Origin: CAYXZQ01 sp963717515
GTDB lineage: Archaea > Nanobdellota > Nanobdellia > Woesearchaeales > DSVV01
Length of the DNA: 64,000 bases
Direction: 5' to 3'
Assembly (NCBI GenBank): GCA_963717515.1
Contig: OY970338.1
Span: forward strand, 1,550,001-1,614,000
Below the pieces are notes generated by a model that saw only the letters and a list, made by a program, of their open reading frames with translations, searched no databases and had not been told where the DNA came from. Both the position numbers and the translations under genes were made by a program. Shown here piece after piece: positions 52,279 to 61,998 of this stretch; within the stretch, counting starts at the first letter, position 1, and the number at the start of each line of letters is the position of its first letter.

Positions 52279-52319
52279 GCCCCTTTGGGACAGCCTCATG
52301 ATATTTAAGCTTTTTCAAA

Positions 52320-52344
52320 TTGTTGTATGTATAGTATACAACAA
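52320..52344. promoter_or_regulatory. palindrome between TrmB and activase genes
   Basis: TTGTTGTAT and ATACAACAA are perfect 9-base inverted repeats around GTATAGT. The site lies just upstream of the core promoter of the activase gene and about 12 bases upstream of the TrmB TATA box, so one protein could control both directions. Confidence 0.65.
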
Positions 52345-52377
52345 AGGTTTTTATTGCTACGGCCCATCTGCCTGTCC

Positions 52378-55300
52378 ATGAAAGCATTGGGGATATGCCT
52401 CGGCGCATCGAGCATCGGCATCGTGAGGATGAAGGACGGAAAAATCATCGGTGCAGAGAACATACCTCATGAGGGCAATCCCAAGAAGCTGCTTCTCGAG
52501 AAATTAGGGCAGATAGGCCTGCAGGATTATGACTACGCCGGTGTCACAGGCAGGAAATTCCGGGAATTCGTCAACCTCCCAAAGATAACAGAGCCTGAGG
52601 CCACTGAATATGCCTATGAATATATCAGGAAGCGCAGGGATTTTTCAGCCATTGTGAGCGCAGGAGGAGAGACATTCATCGTCTACACCTTAGACACCCA
52701 CGGAAAGATAGCGAATGTCTACACAGGCAACAAGTGCGCGTCAGGCACAGGCGAGTTCTTCCTGCAGCAGATAAGGAGGATGGACCTCAATGTCGACGAG
52801 GCTGTAAAGCTCGCTAAGATGGAGAAGCCTCACAGGGTGACAGGGAGATGCTCTGTTTTCTGCAAGAGTGACTGCACGCATGCGCTCAACAAGGGCGTGC
52901 CCAAGGGAGAAGTTGCAGCCGGTCTCTGCGAGATGATGGCAAAGAAGATATCTGAGCTTCTCTCCAAGGCACCCAAGGGAGACATCCTCATCGTCGGCGG
53001 GACAGCCAAGAACAGCGTTGTCATGGATTTCCTGAAAAAAGACGTGCCAGGAGTCCATATCCCAAAAGAGGCAGAATATTTTGAAGCCCTCGGGGCAGCT
53101 ATCTGGTCAGAGAAGACCAAGGCAAAGCCGAAAAATTACAAGAGCATCCTCAAAAAAGGCACATCATCATTCTCCTTCCACAGGCCGCTCTCAGAATACA
53201 GGGACATGGTGGTCTTCGAGAAATTTACGAAAGGCGAGGCAGAGGAAGGGGACGAATGCATAATCGGCCTTGACGTCGGCTCGACCACGACAAAGGCAGT
53301 GCTCCTGAGGACATCTGACAATGCTGTTGTCGCCGACTGCTACCTCAGGACGAACGGGAATCCTGTGAAGGCATCTCGCGACTGCTACAATGAGCTGTCA
53401 TCACAAGTGGATAAGAAGATTAGCATCATCGGCCTGGGCGTGACTGGGAGCGGGAGACATATCGCAGGCCTGCATGCCCTGACAAAGGGGATAATAAACG
53501 AGATAATAGCGCATGCGACTGCGGCTGTGTATTTCGACAAGGATGTTGACACCATATTCGAGATAGGGGGCCAGGATGCCAAATACACCTATATTACAAA
53601 CTCTGTGCCGAGCGACTATGCGATGAACGAGGCGTGCAGCGCAGGGACAGGCTCGTTCCTTGAGGAGTCTGCAAAAGAATCGCTCAACATAGACTACAGG
53701 GATATCGGCGACATCGGTTTCCAGGCAAAGCATCCGCCAAATTTCAATGACCAGTGCGCGGCATTCATCAGCTCTGACATAAAGACCGCATTCCATGAAG
53801 GGATCAGCAAGGAGGATGTTGTCGCAGGCCTCGTGTATTCCATATGCCTGAACTACGGGAACAGGGTCAAGGGGAACAGGCAGGTCGGAAAGAAGGTCTT
53901 CATGCAGGGAGGGGTCTGCTACAACAAGGCAGTTCCTGTGGCGATGGCAGCCCTCACAGGCAAGAACATAATCGTCCCTCCTGAGCCGGGGCTCATGGGT
54001 GCATTCGGCGTGGCCCTGGAGATAAAGGACAGGCTAGCCCTCGGGATAATGGAGAGGCAGGAATTCGACCTTAATGAGCTTGAGAAGAGGGATGTGGAGT
54101 ACGGCAAGAGCTTCATCTGCGCAGGGGGAAAAGAGAAGTGCGACAGGAAATGCGAGATAATGACGATAAGGATACTCGGCAAGACCTATCCATTCGGCGG
54201 GGCATGCGATAAGTACTACAACCAGAGGCTCAATATAGAGAATGACCCCGGGAGGCTGGACCTTGTCAAGCAGAGGCAGGACATGGTGTTCGGAAGATAC
54301 GCATCTTACAGGCCGAAACTCCCGAAGGATGCAAAGAGCATAGGCATAAACAGGTCATTCCTCACGAATACATTCTATCCGCTCTACTATAATTTCTTCA
54401 CCCGGCTCGGCATGAGGGTCATGTTGTCGGAACAAGTGCTTGAGAAAGGGACCGACAGGAAGAGCGCGGCATTCTGCTATCCTGCTGAGATATCCCACGG
54501 GCTTTTCCAGGACCTCATCGACAAGAAGCCTGACTACATATTCCTGCCCGTGCTCACCGGCACCCCTGTCAAGTCCGGCAACCTGCTCAAGAAGACATGC
54601 GTCTTTGTCCAGGCTGAGCATGCGTATCTGCAGACAGCTTTCAAGAACCACGGAATTGGTATTATCAGGCCTGTTCTGGATTTCTCAAGAGGATTTGAAG
54701 GCCAGAAGAAAATCTTCAATGGCATCGCAGAAGAGCTCGGTTTCAATACAGAAGAGGCAGGCGAGGCATTCGATTCTGCCATCGGACAGCAGGAAGCATA
54801 TCAGAAGGAGGCTGAGAGGCTGGGCAAAAAAGCGATAAGGGAGCTTGAGAAAGACCCTGACAAGACCGCAGTGATCCTCTTCGGCAGGAGCTATAATGCT
54901 TTTGCAGGCGAGGCCAACATGGGCATACCCCACAAGTTTGCGACAAGGGGCTCGCTTGTGATACCGTCTGATTTCATCCCGTATGGAAAAGAGGATGGGT
55001 TCCCATCGATGTACTGGGCACAGGGCCAGCAGAACCTCATGGCAGCAGAATATGTGAAGAAGCATCCCCAGCTCTACGGAGCGTTTGTCACGAACTTCTC
55101 CTGCGGACCTGACTCATTCCTCATCAGCTATTTCAGGGATATCATGGGCATCAAGCCCTCGCTCACGCTTGAGCTTGACAGCCACACGGCAGATGCAGGA
55201 CTCAACACAAGGATAGACGCGTTCCTCGACATTGTCAAGAGCTTCAGGGAGCTTGAGAAGCAGAAGAAGATAAGGGAAAAGAAATCAGATTTCCGGCCTG

Positions 55301-56643
55301 CCGAGGTCATCATAGAAAATAACAGGCAGTATGTCATATCCAGCCGTGGGAAAAGGTATCCTCTTGCGCATAAGGATGTCACCCTTCTTCTCCCTACGAT
55401 GGGCAGGATAGGGGTCGAGGGGTTCGCAGCTGCGTTCAGGTCTCTCGGCATCAATGCAAAGGCTTTGCCTGAATCAGACATGGATGTCCTGATGCGGGGC
55501 AGGGCAAACACGACATGCAAGGAATGCCTGCCTATGCAGCTCACCACAGGGAGCATGCTCAAGTATATCGACGAGAAGAAGAGAAAGGATGAGGTCATGG
55601 TCTTCTTCATGCCTGCGTCAAGCGGGCCGTGCAGGTTCGGCCAGTACAATGTATTCATGAGGAACCTGATAAGGAAGAACAGGCTCAGCGATGTCGCTGT
55701 CCTCACCCTGTCTGACAGGGACAATTATGCAGGCTTCGGCATGAAGTTCCTGATACTTGCCTGGAAGACGATGATGGTCTCAGATGTCATGACAGACATC
55801 AGAAACACCCTCAGGGCGATTGCAAATGACAGGAAAACAGCTCTTGCTACTTTCGAGGCTGAATGGGAGAAGCTAAAGAAGGCCATCACCAGCAATGACG
55901 GCAGGGGCCTGACAGACCAGATAAGGAAGAGCTCGGACGCCCTGAGCAAGATACCCCTGAAGATCCCGTTCAAGAAGGCGAACAAGGTGGCGCTTGTCGG
56001 CGAGATATACGTGCGCCAGGACGAGCTTTCAAGACAGAAGCTCATCGGTAAGCTCGCAGACAGGGGGATAATCGTGAAGATTGCGCCGGTCGCAGAATTC
56101 ATCTATTACATCAATTACCTCTCGAGGCTCAAGATCCTCGAGGGCTCAAGGACAGACATGGCAAAGATGCTCGAGCTTAATCTCACTTACGGGTACCAGA
56201 ACTACCAGGAGAGAAAGATCAAGAGGCTCTTCGAGAGGTCCGGGCTGTACGAGTTTGAGATGATAGACATCCCGAAGACCATCAGCCATGCCAGACATCT
56301 CATGTCGCGCAGGTTCACAGGCGAAGCCATACTGACGACAGGGCTTGCGCTCAGGGAGGTCCTCCATTCTGCGACAGGCGTCATATCCATAGGCCCTTTC
56401 GGCTGCATGCCGTCCAGGGTTGCTGAGGCCCTGCTCACTGAGGAGATGACCCTTGAAGGCAAGATCAAAGCATCCGGGAACAGGGATTACATGCAGATGT
56501 ATGATGGGCTCTCTAACCTCCCCTTCCTGGCTATAGAGACAGACGGAAACCCGTATCCGCAGGTAATTGAAGCAAGGATTGAGACATTCTGCCTGCAGTC
56601 AGAAAGGGTCCATATGAAGAGGCTCAGGCATACAGCTCATTGA
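52378..56643 (+). CDS. giant 2-hydroxyacyl-CoA dehydratase activase-like protein
   Basis: The 1421-residue protein has two BadF/BcrA/HgdC-type ATPase units. The first (1-245) has CASGTGEFFLQQ and GRCSVFCKSDCTH; the second (~300-555) has GLDVGSTTTKAVLL, CSAGTGSFLEESA and QCAAFISSDI. A DUF2229-type region (~600-950) follows, then a C-terminal dehydratase D-component-like part with NTTCKECLPMQL. These activases use ATP to push an electron into radical dehydratases. The exact substrate is unknown. Separate HgdA/HgdB genes are absent, so the protein may act alone. TTTTTATTGC lies about 28 bases upstream. Confidence 0.88.
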   Translation: MKALGICLGASSIGIVRMKDGKIIGAENIPHEGNPKKLLLEKLGQIGLQDYDYAGVTGRKFREFVNLPKITEPEATEYAYEYIRKRRDFSAIVSAGGETFIVYTLDTHGKIANVYTGNKCASGTGEFFLQQIRRMDLNVDEAVKLAKMEKPHRVTGRCSVFCKSDCTHALNKGVPKGEVAAGLCEMMAKKISELLSKAPKGDILIVGGTAKNSVVMDFLKKDVPGVHIPKEAEYFEALGAAIWSEKTKAKPKNYKSILKKGTSSFSFHRPLSEYRDMVVFEKFTKGEAEEGDECIIGLDVGSTTTKAVLLRTSDNAVVADCYLRTNGNPVKASRDCYNELSSQVDKKISIIGLGVTGSGRHIAGLHALTKGIINEIIAHATAAVYFDKDVDTIFEIGGQDAKYTYITNSVPSDYAMNEACSAGTGSFLEESAKESLNIDYRDIGDIGFQAKHPPNFNDQCAAFISSDIKTAFHEGISKEDVVAGLVYSICLNYGNRVKGNRQVGKKVFMQGGVCYNKAVPVAMAALTGKNIIVPPEPGLMGAFGVALEIKDRLALGIMERQEFDLNELEKRDVEYGKSFICAGGKEKCDRKCEIMTIRILGKTYPFGGACDKYYNQRLNIENDPGRLDLVKQRQDMVFGRYASYRPKLPKDAKSIGINRSFLTNTFYPLYYNFFTRLGMRVMLSEQVLEKGTDRKSAAFCYPAEISHGLFQDLIDKKPDYIFLPVLTGTPVKSGNLLKKTCVFVQAEHAYLQTAFKNHGIGIIRPVLDFSRGFEGQKKIFNGIAEELGFNTEEAGEAFDSAIGQQEAYQKEAERLGKKAIRELEKDPDKTAVILFGRSYNAFAGEANMGIPHKFATRGSLVIPSDFIPYGKEDGFPSMYWAQGQQNLMAAEYVKKHPQLYGAFVTNFSCGPDSFLISYFRDIMGIKPSLTLELDSHTADAGLNTRIDAFLDIVKSFRELEKQKKIREKKSDFRPAEVIIENNRQYVISSRGKRYPLAHKDVTLLLPTMGRIGVEGFAAAFRSLGINAKALPESDMDVLMRGRANTTCKECLPMQLTTGSMLKYIDEKKRKDEVMVFFMPASSGPCRFGQYNVFMRNLIRKNRLSDVAVLTLSDRDNYAGFGMKFLILAWKTMMVSDVMTDIRNTLRAIANDRKTALATFEAEWEKLKKAITSNDGRGLTDQIRKSSDALSKIPLKIPFKKANKVALVGEIYVRQDELSRQKLIGKLADRGIIVKIAPVAEFIYYINYLSRLKILEGSRTDMAKMLELNLTYGYQNYQERKIKRLFERSGLYEFEMIDIPKTISHARHLMSRRFTGEAILTTGLALREVLHSATGVISIGPFGCMPSRVAEALLTEEMTLEGKIKASGNRDYMQMYDGLSNLPFLAIETDGNPYPQVIEARIETFCLQSERVHMKRLRHTAH

Positions 56644-56645
56644 CG

Positions 56646-57725
56646 TCATGCCTTAGCTGCAGCTTCTTTCTTCAGATGCAGGGGCAGGGTGAAATAGAAT
56701 TCCGAGCCCTTACCAGGCTCGCTCCTGACACCTATCCTTCCCCTGTGGCCCTCCACTATCTTTCTCGCTATGGCAAGCCCAAGGCCGGTGCTCTTCTCTC
56801 CTCCCGTGGCTTTGCAGTGCCCTCTCTGGAATTCTCTGAACACCTTATCCCTGTCTTCAGGCTTTATCCCCGGTCCATGGTCCTTCACCATCGTGACCAG
56901 GTCATCGTCCTTGATGTTTGCTGAAATCTCCACATTCGAGCCCGGCTCAGAGTAGTTGACTGCATTGGATATGAGGTTGTTGAGCACCTGCGTCAACTTC
57001 CCCCTATCAAACATGATGTCTGGGAGCCCCTCGTCAGTTTTTAGCCTGATTCTTATCCTCTTCCTGCTTGCAAGGATCCTGTTCACGTCGACATTGTCCC
57101 TGAGGAAGGATGCGTAATCGTTCCTGGTCATGTTCAGCTGGATGTTTCCTGACTCTATCTTGGATATGTCCAGCAGGTCTTCTACAAGCCTTAGCATGAA
57201 GCTGCTTGAGTCCTTGATGATGTTCAGGATCCTGACCTGGTGCTCCTTGAGCCCCGACTCCCTGTCCTGGAGCAGGTACAAGGAATACATCTGGATAATC
57301 CCGATGGGATTCCTGAGGTCATGGGCCGCTATGCCTATGAACCGGTTCAGGGCCTGGTTGAGCTCCCTGAGATTTTTGCTCTGGACCTTCTCCTTCTCGA
57401 CAGAAAGCTTAAGCCTTGCCACAGTGATTCCTACTACCAGGAATATGAGCAGCCTGACAAACGAGTTCCAGTAAAGCAGGTAGATATGGGGGTAGGGATA
57501 GCCAATCTTTGCAAACATCCATTCGAAAGCTTCGACGACAGAGATGATGACACTGCCCGGGTACCCGAACGTGAGCCCGGCAAGCATGACTGGTATGAGA
57601 TAGAATATCGAGAACCCGAGGTCTACACCTGTCAGGTAGTCAGCTGCCCCGATGGTGACTGCTGAGGAGAGAATAATAAGTCCAGTTATTATCTTTGTCT
57701 TTTTGAGTTTCAGCCTATAGCTCAT
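56646..57725 (-). CDS. membrane sensor histidine kinase
   Basis: The 359-residue protein has about four N-terminal spans (to ~105) and a HisKA domain with the phospho-accepting His in IGIAAHDLRNPIG. A HATPase domain follows with NNLISNAVNYSEPG, KDHGPGIKPED and STGLGLAIARKIVEGHRG. No response regulator lies in the window, so its partner is unknown. It likely came from bacteria or a methanogen-type source, which is inference. Confidence 0.9.
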   Translation of the reverse strand: MSYRLKLKKTKIITGLIILSSAVTIGAADYLTGVDLGFSIFYLIPVMLAGLTFGYPGSVIISVVEAFEWMFAKIGYPYPHIYLLYWNSFVRLLIFLVVGITVARLKLSVEKEKVQSKNLRELNQALNRFIGIAAHDLRNPIGIIQMYSLYLLQDRESGLKEHQVRILNIIKDSSSFMLRLVEDLLDISKIESGNIQLNMTRNDYASFLRDNVDVNRILASRKRIRIRLKTDEGLPDIMFDRGKLTQVLNNLISNAVNYSEPGSNVEISANIKDDDLVTMVKDHGPGIKPEDRDKVFREFQRGHCKATGGEKSTGLGLAIARKIVEGHRGRIGVRSEPGKGSEFYFTLPLHLKKEAAAKA

Positions 57726-57897
57726 CTTTATCGACTTTTGGGTGCCTCTTCCCTGGCCATATTAATCATCCTTTTTATTTAAAATCTTCGCAGAGTCCCT
57801 GCAATCCTGAATCTGCATCATGTTTTTTCAGAAGGAGAGGCTCTGCAGGGGCTGGCTTGAGAAACCTTTATAAATAATACTCTTCTCTCCAAATATC

Positions 57898-58170
57898 ATG
57901 ACCCAGATGAAGCTGAGAAAGGAGCTTGATGAATATATGGAAAAAAGAACGACAAAGCAGCCCTCCAAGAATTTCATCAAGGATTATTTCAAGAGGCGGG
58001 AGTTTTCAGAGAAGCACAAGACCATAGGCGAGCATCAGATTCAGTCGCTCGGTGAGCTCCACCAGCAGGATGTCGTGATACTCGAGCCTGAGCCGAATTT
58101 CTTCAGGATGCTGCATGACAAGATTTTGGATTTTTTCAGGGGCTCAAAGAAAAAGAAAGGCAGGGATTAG
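57898..58170 (+). CDS. hypothetical protein, 90 residues
   Basis: A charged soluble protein with a basic C-terminal tail (GSKKKKGRD). No family is recognised. CTTTATAAATAATAC lies about 25 bases upstream, supporting leaderless expression. It runs convergent with the gene that follows. Confidence 0.55.
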   Translation: MTQMKLRKELDEYMEKRTTKQPSKNFIKDYFKRREFSEKHKTIGEHQIQSLGELHQQDVVILEPEPNFFRMLHDKILDFFRGSKKKKGRD

Positions 58171-58172
58171 GA

Positions 58173-58817
58173 CTAGTGGCAGGAAAGCGCCGTGTCATAC
58201 ATATGGAAGCTCATGAGCAGGTTGAACTTGCTTGCGTATTTCCAGAATTCGTATCTCTCTTTTGAGCTCGGATCAACATGATTGTGGCCGCCATGCATGA
58301 ATGCATTCATCTGCATGCTCCTGACAAGATCTTTTCTCTCTTTGTAATTGATTATCTCCTCGCCCCATGAAAAATTTCTCTCGCTTCTGCTTTCTGCAGC
58401 AGAATAGAATTCATAGGCAGACTTTGCCTGTGTAGTGACTCTCAGGTAATCTGCATGGAACTGCCTGTATAGTTCGGTATGCCTTGCATAATCCTCCTCA
58501 AGCGATAGTCCAGGCTTGATATCCTTTATTGTGTCAGGCTCATCGTCCTTGTTCCTATCAGGCTTCTTTATCTTATTCTCTAGGCCTTTGGAATCTTTTT
58601 TCCTGCCCTGTTTTGATTCATCCCTGATGAGCTGCTCGAGGTGGACAGGTCTTTGCTGCAATCGTGCAATCTCATCGCTTATCTCATCAGCTCCCTGCTG
58701 GATGAACATCTCAGGCCAGACAGCCGGAGCGATACTCATGTTTTCAAGCTCGGATATCAAAATACCTGTCATGTCCCTCTCTTTTATTTCTGCATTCACG
58801 ATAAAACTGAAATACAT
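58173..58817 (-). CDS. hypothetical protein, 214 residues
   Basis: Not recognised. It has a charged central linker (IKKPDRNKDDEPDTIKDIKP) and a helical C-terminus with HGGHNHVD and SFHMYDTALSCH. An internal ATG at 58772, preceded by GAGAGGG, is an alternative start. It is second in a small operon after a 38-residue gene. Confidence 0.5.
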   Translation of the reverse strand: MYFSFIVNAEIKERDMTGILISELENMSIAPAVWPEMFIQQGADEISDEIARLQQRPVHLEQLIRDESKQGRKKDSKGLENKIKKPDRNKDDEPDTIKDIKPGLSLEEDYARHTELYRQFHADYLRVTTQAKSAYEFYSAAESRSERNFSWGEEIINYKERKDLVRSMQMNAFMHGGHNHVDPSSKERYEFWKYASKFNLLMSFHMYDTALSCH

Positions 58818-58825
58818 GATTGTTT

Positions 58826-58942
58826 TTAAAGATTTAGGTTGGCAGGCTTTGGTTCCTTATATTTCAGGATCCTCATTCCATTGCTGTGCTCTCTGACAAT
58901 CTCTTCCCATTCCTCCCGGGTCACGATGTTAATCTCAAGCAT
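58826..58942 (-). CDS. short protein of 38 residues
   Basis: A small open frame encodes MLEINIVTREEWEEIVREHS and a basic tail. It has its own TATA-like AATTTAAAAAGG about 25 bases upstream and ends eight bases before the next gene's start. Both points favour a real small gene. Function unknown. Confidence 0.45.
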   Translation of the reverse strand: MLEINIVTREEWEEIVREHSNGMRILKYKEPKPANLNL

Positions 58943-59099
58943 TGAATGAGGTCGAGACTCATCCTTTTTAAATTCGATTGAGAAAATCTATAATTATTTC
59001 CGGTGGATACGGAAAGTTTCCATCGGATTGTTTGATGTTCCGGTTCATGTGATGGGACTTTGCAATATCTTTATATATCTGACATTGTCCTTGCATGTC

Positions 59100-59669
59100 A
59101 TGAAACTTGGTAAAGAGGCAGAGAGCATGCTTATGGAGACAGCATCAAGGCTCATGGAGAAGTCCCGGCCGGGCTGGAGCATACCCCATCTGAATGCGGC
59201 AGTGCACTATATGAAGGAACTGATAAAAACAGAAGGGGGCAATGAGAAAATTCTCCTTCCGGCGATAATCCTGCATGACATCGGCTACGCAGGGATGCTG
59301 GAGTCAGAATACACATTTGAGGAGATTAAGGGCGTGAAATCAGACCACATGGAAGCCGGGGCCAAGATGGCAGGAGCCATCCTTGCAGATGTTGGCAATA
59401 TTTCTGAAAAAGAGGCATCAGAAATCTGCAGGCTGATAGGAATACATGATAACCTTGAAGAGATCAAAGGCCGCAATGCCCAGCTTGTCTTTGAGGCTGA
59501 CTCTCTCGCCCAGGTCGACAGGGACATGGTGAAGCCGAATTTCGACAGGAAGAATTACCTCCGGTTCATCGAGGATTTCAAAAAGAAAAGAGTGCCCATG
59601 TTCAGGACAAAGACCGGGAAAGACCTGCTTGAAAATCTCATGCCGAAAGCTGAGAAATATCTTGATTAG
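59100..59669 (+). CDS. HD-domain hydrolase
   Basis: The 189-residue protein has an HD-domain pattern: HLNAAVHYMKELIK, ILLPAIILHDIGYAG (HD pair), DHMEAGAKMAGAIL and IGIHDN. Such proteins hydrolyse phosphate from nucleotides or second messengers; the substrate is unknown. The ATG chosen lies 26 bases after CTTTATATATC; an upstream reading has no promoter. Confidence 0.8.
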   Translation: MKLGKEAESMLMETASRLMEKSRPGWSIPHLNAAVHYMKELIKTEGGNEKILLPAIILHDIGYAGMLESEYTFEEIKGVKSDHMEAGAKMAGAILADVGNISEKEASEICRLIGIHDNLEEIKGRNAQLVFEADSLAQVDRDMVKPNFDRKNYLRFIEDFKKKRVPMFRTKTGKDLLENLMPKAEKYLD

Positions 59670-60232
59670 TCCAGGCTGAATGGAAACTGCAAAAGGACAC
59701 TAGGCTTTCCCATGGCATCTTCCAGGCTTTTCGCTTCTACGAGATCAGCTGCCCATTCATCTACAAACCCGTCCTTGAGGTTATCCTGATAGTTTTTCCA
59801 TCTGTACCTGCGGGCAGCCCTTTGGCGGAGCATCCTTGAGAACCTGTCCTCTTTTGCCCTGGTCCTCTTCTCCAAGCAGGATGCCTGCACAAGATGCTCA
59901 GGAAGCTTCAATATCAGGATGTCAAATAATGTGGGATCCTTTCTGAGCACGGTCTCCTCCAGGCGCATGGTGTCCATGTTCAGGCTCCATTGGTATACCC
60001 AGTCATCCCTCAGCATGTACTTGATTATCCCTGCATCATCATGGAAATTCTTACTCCCGAATATGTGGACCATGTTGCCCTCAACCCTCATAGGGTCGAA
60101 TGCCTGATACTTCCTGAGCTCCCTTACTGCCATGTAGGCATCAGGCCTGCCATCCCTCAGCTGCCTGACAGCGCTGATGGGAAAAGAATAGACATCAGAT
60201 GCATGGTTCGGGATCGTGTCGATGTATGCCAT
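59666..60232 (-). CDS. hypothetical protein, 188 residues
   Basis: Not recognised. A globular protein with an Arg-rich basic patch near residue 130 (RFSRMLRQRAARRYRWKNYQ), which could bind nucleic acid. It overlaps the HD-domain gene by four bases at their 3' ends. Confidence 0.5.
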   Translation of the reverse strand: MAYIDTIPNHASDVYSFPISAVRQLRDGRPDAYMAVRELRKYQAFDPMRVEGNMVHIFGSKNFHDDAGIIKYMLRDDWVYQWSLNMDTMRLEETVLRKDPTLFDILILKLPEHLVQASCLEKRTRAKEDRFSRMLRQRAARRYRWKNYQDNLKDGFVDEWAADLVEAKSLEDAMGKPSVLLQFPFSLD

Positions 60233-60282
60233 CAGACTGGGGTTTTGATGCAGAATATATTAAATCTACTGTTTGCGTGAGT

Positions 60283-60663
60283 TCAGGGATCCTTCAGCGC
60301 CGGAAGCTTCAGGTCCTTGTTGAAATACAGGTCACGGAGCACATAGACCAAAACCTGCCTTGTTCCGTTTACCAGCCCCGGCTGGTTCAGCATCTTCTCC
60401 ACTCCCTCAGATGCAGACTTGTATCTCGCCAGCTCATCATCGGCTACTGAAGAACCGGCCATGATCTCAAGGGGGACTCCTATATGATAATCCATGTCAT
60501 TGACTCTGTACTTCCTCAGGATGCGGGCGATGAATAAGATGTCATCACCTGCAGGCTCCAGGCTTTTTTTTGCATCATCTTTTGCAATAGCATACAAAGC
60601 CCTGAACTTAGCCTGGTCATACACCTTTGTGAAATAATCAGTTATATCTTTTATTTCTGTCAT
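60283..60663 (-). CDS. hypothetical protein, ~126 residues
   Basis: Not recognised. Soluble and mostly helical (YFTKVYDQAKFRALYAIAKD, DDELARYKSASEGVEKMLNQ). Two TATA-like boxes (TATATAAAAC and TTTATTTAAAC reversed) lie upstream, fitting starts at 60663 or 60681. It lies upstream, on the same strand, of the protein at 59666-60232 and may share a transcript with it. Confidence 0.5.
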   Translation of the reverse strand: MTEIKDITDYFTKVYDQAKFRALYAIAKDDAKKSLEPAGDDILFIARILRKYRVNDMDYHIGVPLEIMAGSSVADDELARYKSASEGVEKMLNQPGLVNGTRQVLVYVLRDLYFNKDLKLPALKDP

Positions 60664-60734
60664 GATCAAGGGATGCTTCATCTGTATATAAAACCTTTAT
60701 TTAAACAATCAAAAATGGAAAAAGAAAAAGCAAA

Positions 60735-61997
60735 TCAGGTGCCTTCCTGCCAGGACTCGCTGTACTTCTTCTGCTCAGGGGTCATCTCATCGAATTCGAT
60801 GCCCATGGCATTGAGCTGCAGCCTCGCAATCTCCTCGTCCTTCTCAGGCGGGAGCACATACACTTTCGGCTCGAGCTTTCCCCTGTTCTTCACGAGGAAT
60901 TCGCAGGCGAATGATTGGTTTATGAATGACATCGCCATGATGGTCGAAGGATGACCCTCTGCAGCAGCAAGGTTTATCAGCCGTGCCTCGCCGAGGATGA
61001 AGAGCCGCTTCCCATACAGGGTGTATTCATCCATGAAAGGCCTGATATTCCTGGACTTCTCTGCCTCTCTCTTCAGGCCGTTGACATTGACCTCAGCATC
61101 GAAATGCCCTGAGTTGCACATTATTGCCCCGTCTTTCATGAGCTTCATATGCGGGACGTCAATCACGTTCTTGTTGCCTGTGACTGTCACGAATATGTCG
61201 CCGATGGCAGCTGCCTTCTTTATGGGCATGACCCTGAATCCGTCCATGGCTGCCTGCAATGCGCGGAATGGGTCTACCTCTGTGACAATGACATTCGCGT
61301 CCATGCCAAGAGCCCTCTTGGCGACGCCTTTTCCACACTCGCCGTATCCACAGACGACGAATGCCTTTCCCGCGATGAGAACGTTTGTTGCGCGCAGGAT
61401 ACCGTCAATGGTGCTCTGGCCTGTGCCTTTCAGGTTGTCCATCAGATGCTTTGTAGATGCCTCGTTGACTGCAACAATCGGATATCTCAGGGCCTTGTCC
61501 TTTTCCATCGCCCGGAGCCTTATGACACCTGTCGTCGTCTCCTCAGCGCCGCCGATGATATCCTTTATGAGCTGCGGGTGCTTGGTATGTATCTCTGAGA
61601 CAAGGTCGCAGCCGTCGTCGATGGTTATCTGCGGCTTCTCTTTTATGACGTTCGTGAGATACCTGTAATAATCCTCTTTTGTCTCGCCCTTGTATGCCCA
61701 TATCTTGACGCCTTCTTCAGCCAGGGCGGAAGCGACATCATCCTGGGTGCTGAGCGGGTTGCATCCTGTTATCGATACTTCTGCACCGCCGGCGATAAGC
61801 GTCCTTACAAGGACAGCAGTCTCTTTTGTGACGTGGAGCGCCATCCCCACCTTTATGCCTTTCAAGGGCTTCTCTTTTCTGAACCTCTCCCTCACTTCAA
61901 GAAGTGCACCCATCTGCATCTCTGCCCACTCGATATTCTTCTTTCCCTGTTCTGAAAGCTTCATGTCCTTCACTTCAAAAGTTTCTGCCTTGTCCAT
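60735..61997 (-). CDS. ahcY: S-adenosylhomocysteine hydrolase
   Basis: The 420-residue enzyme splits S-adenosylhomocysteine to adenosine and homocysteine, keeping methyltransferases active. It has ALHVTKETAVL, DDGCDLVSEIH, VNEASTKHLMDN, the NAD site VVCGYGECGKGVA, and SGHFDAEVNV. GGAGGT overlaps the end of the HAD phosphatase gene just upstream, so the two form an operon. Confidence 0.95.
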   Translation of the reverse strand: MDKAETFEVKDMKLSEQGKKNIEWAEMQMGALLEVRERFRKEKPLKGIKVGMALHVTKETAVLVRTLIAGGAEVSITGCNPLSTQDDVASALAEEGVKIWAYKGETKEDYYRYLTNVIKEKPQITIDDGCDLVSEIHTKHPQLIKDIIGGAEETTTGVIRLRAMEKDKALRYPIVAVNEASTKHLMDNLKGTGQSTIDGILRATNVLIAGKAFVVCGYGECGKGVAKRALGMDANVIVTEVDPFRALQAAMDGFRVMPIKKAAAIGDIFVTVTGNKNVIDVPHMKLMKDGAIMCNSGHFDAEVNVNGLKREAEKSRNIRPFMDEYTLYGKRLFILGEARLINLAAAEGHPSTIMAMSFINQSFACEFLVKNRGKLEPKVYVLPPEKDEEIARLQLNAMGIEFDEMTPEQKKYSESWQEGT

Positions 61998-61998
61998 C

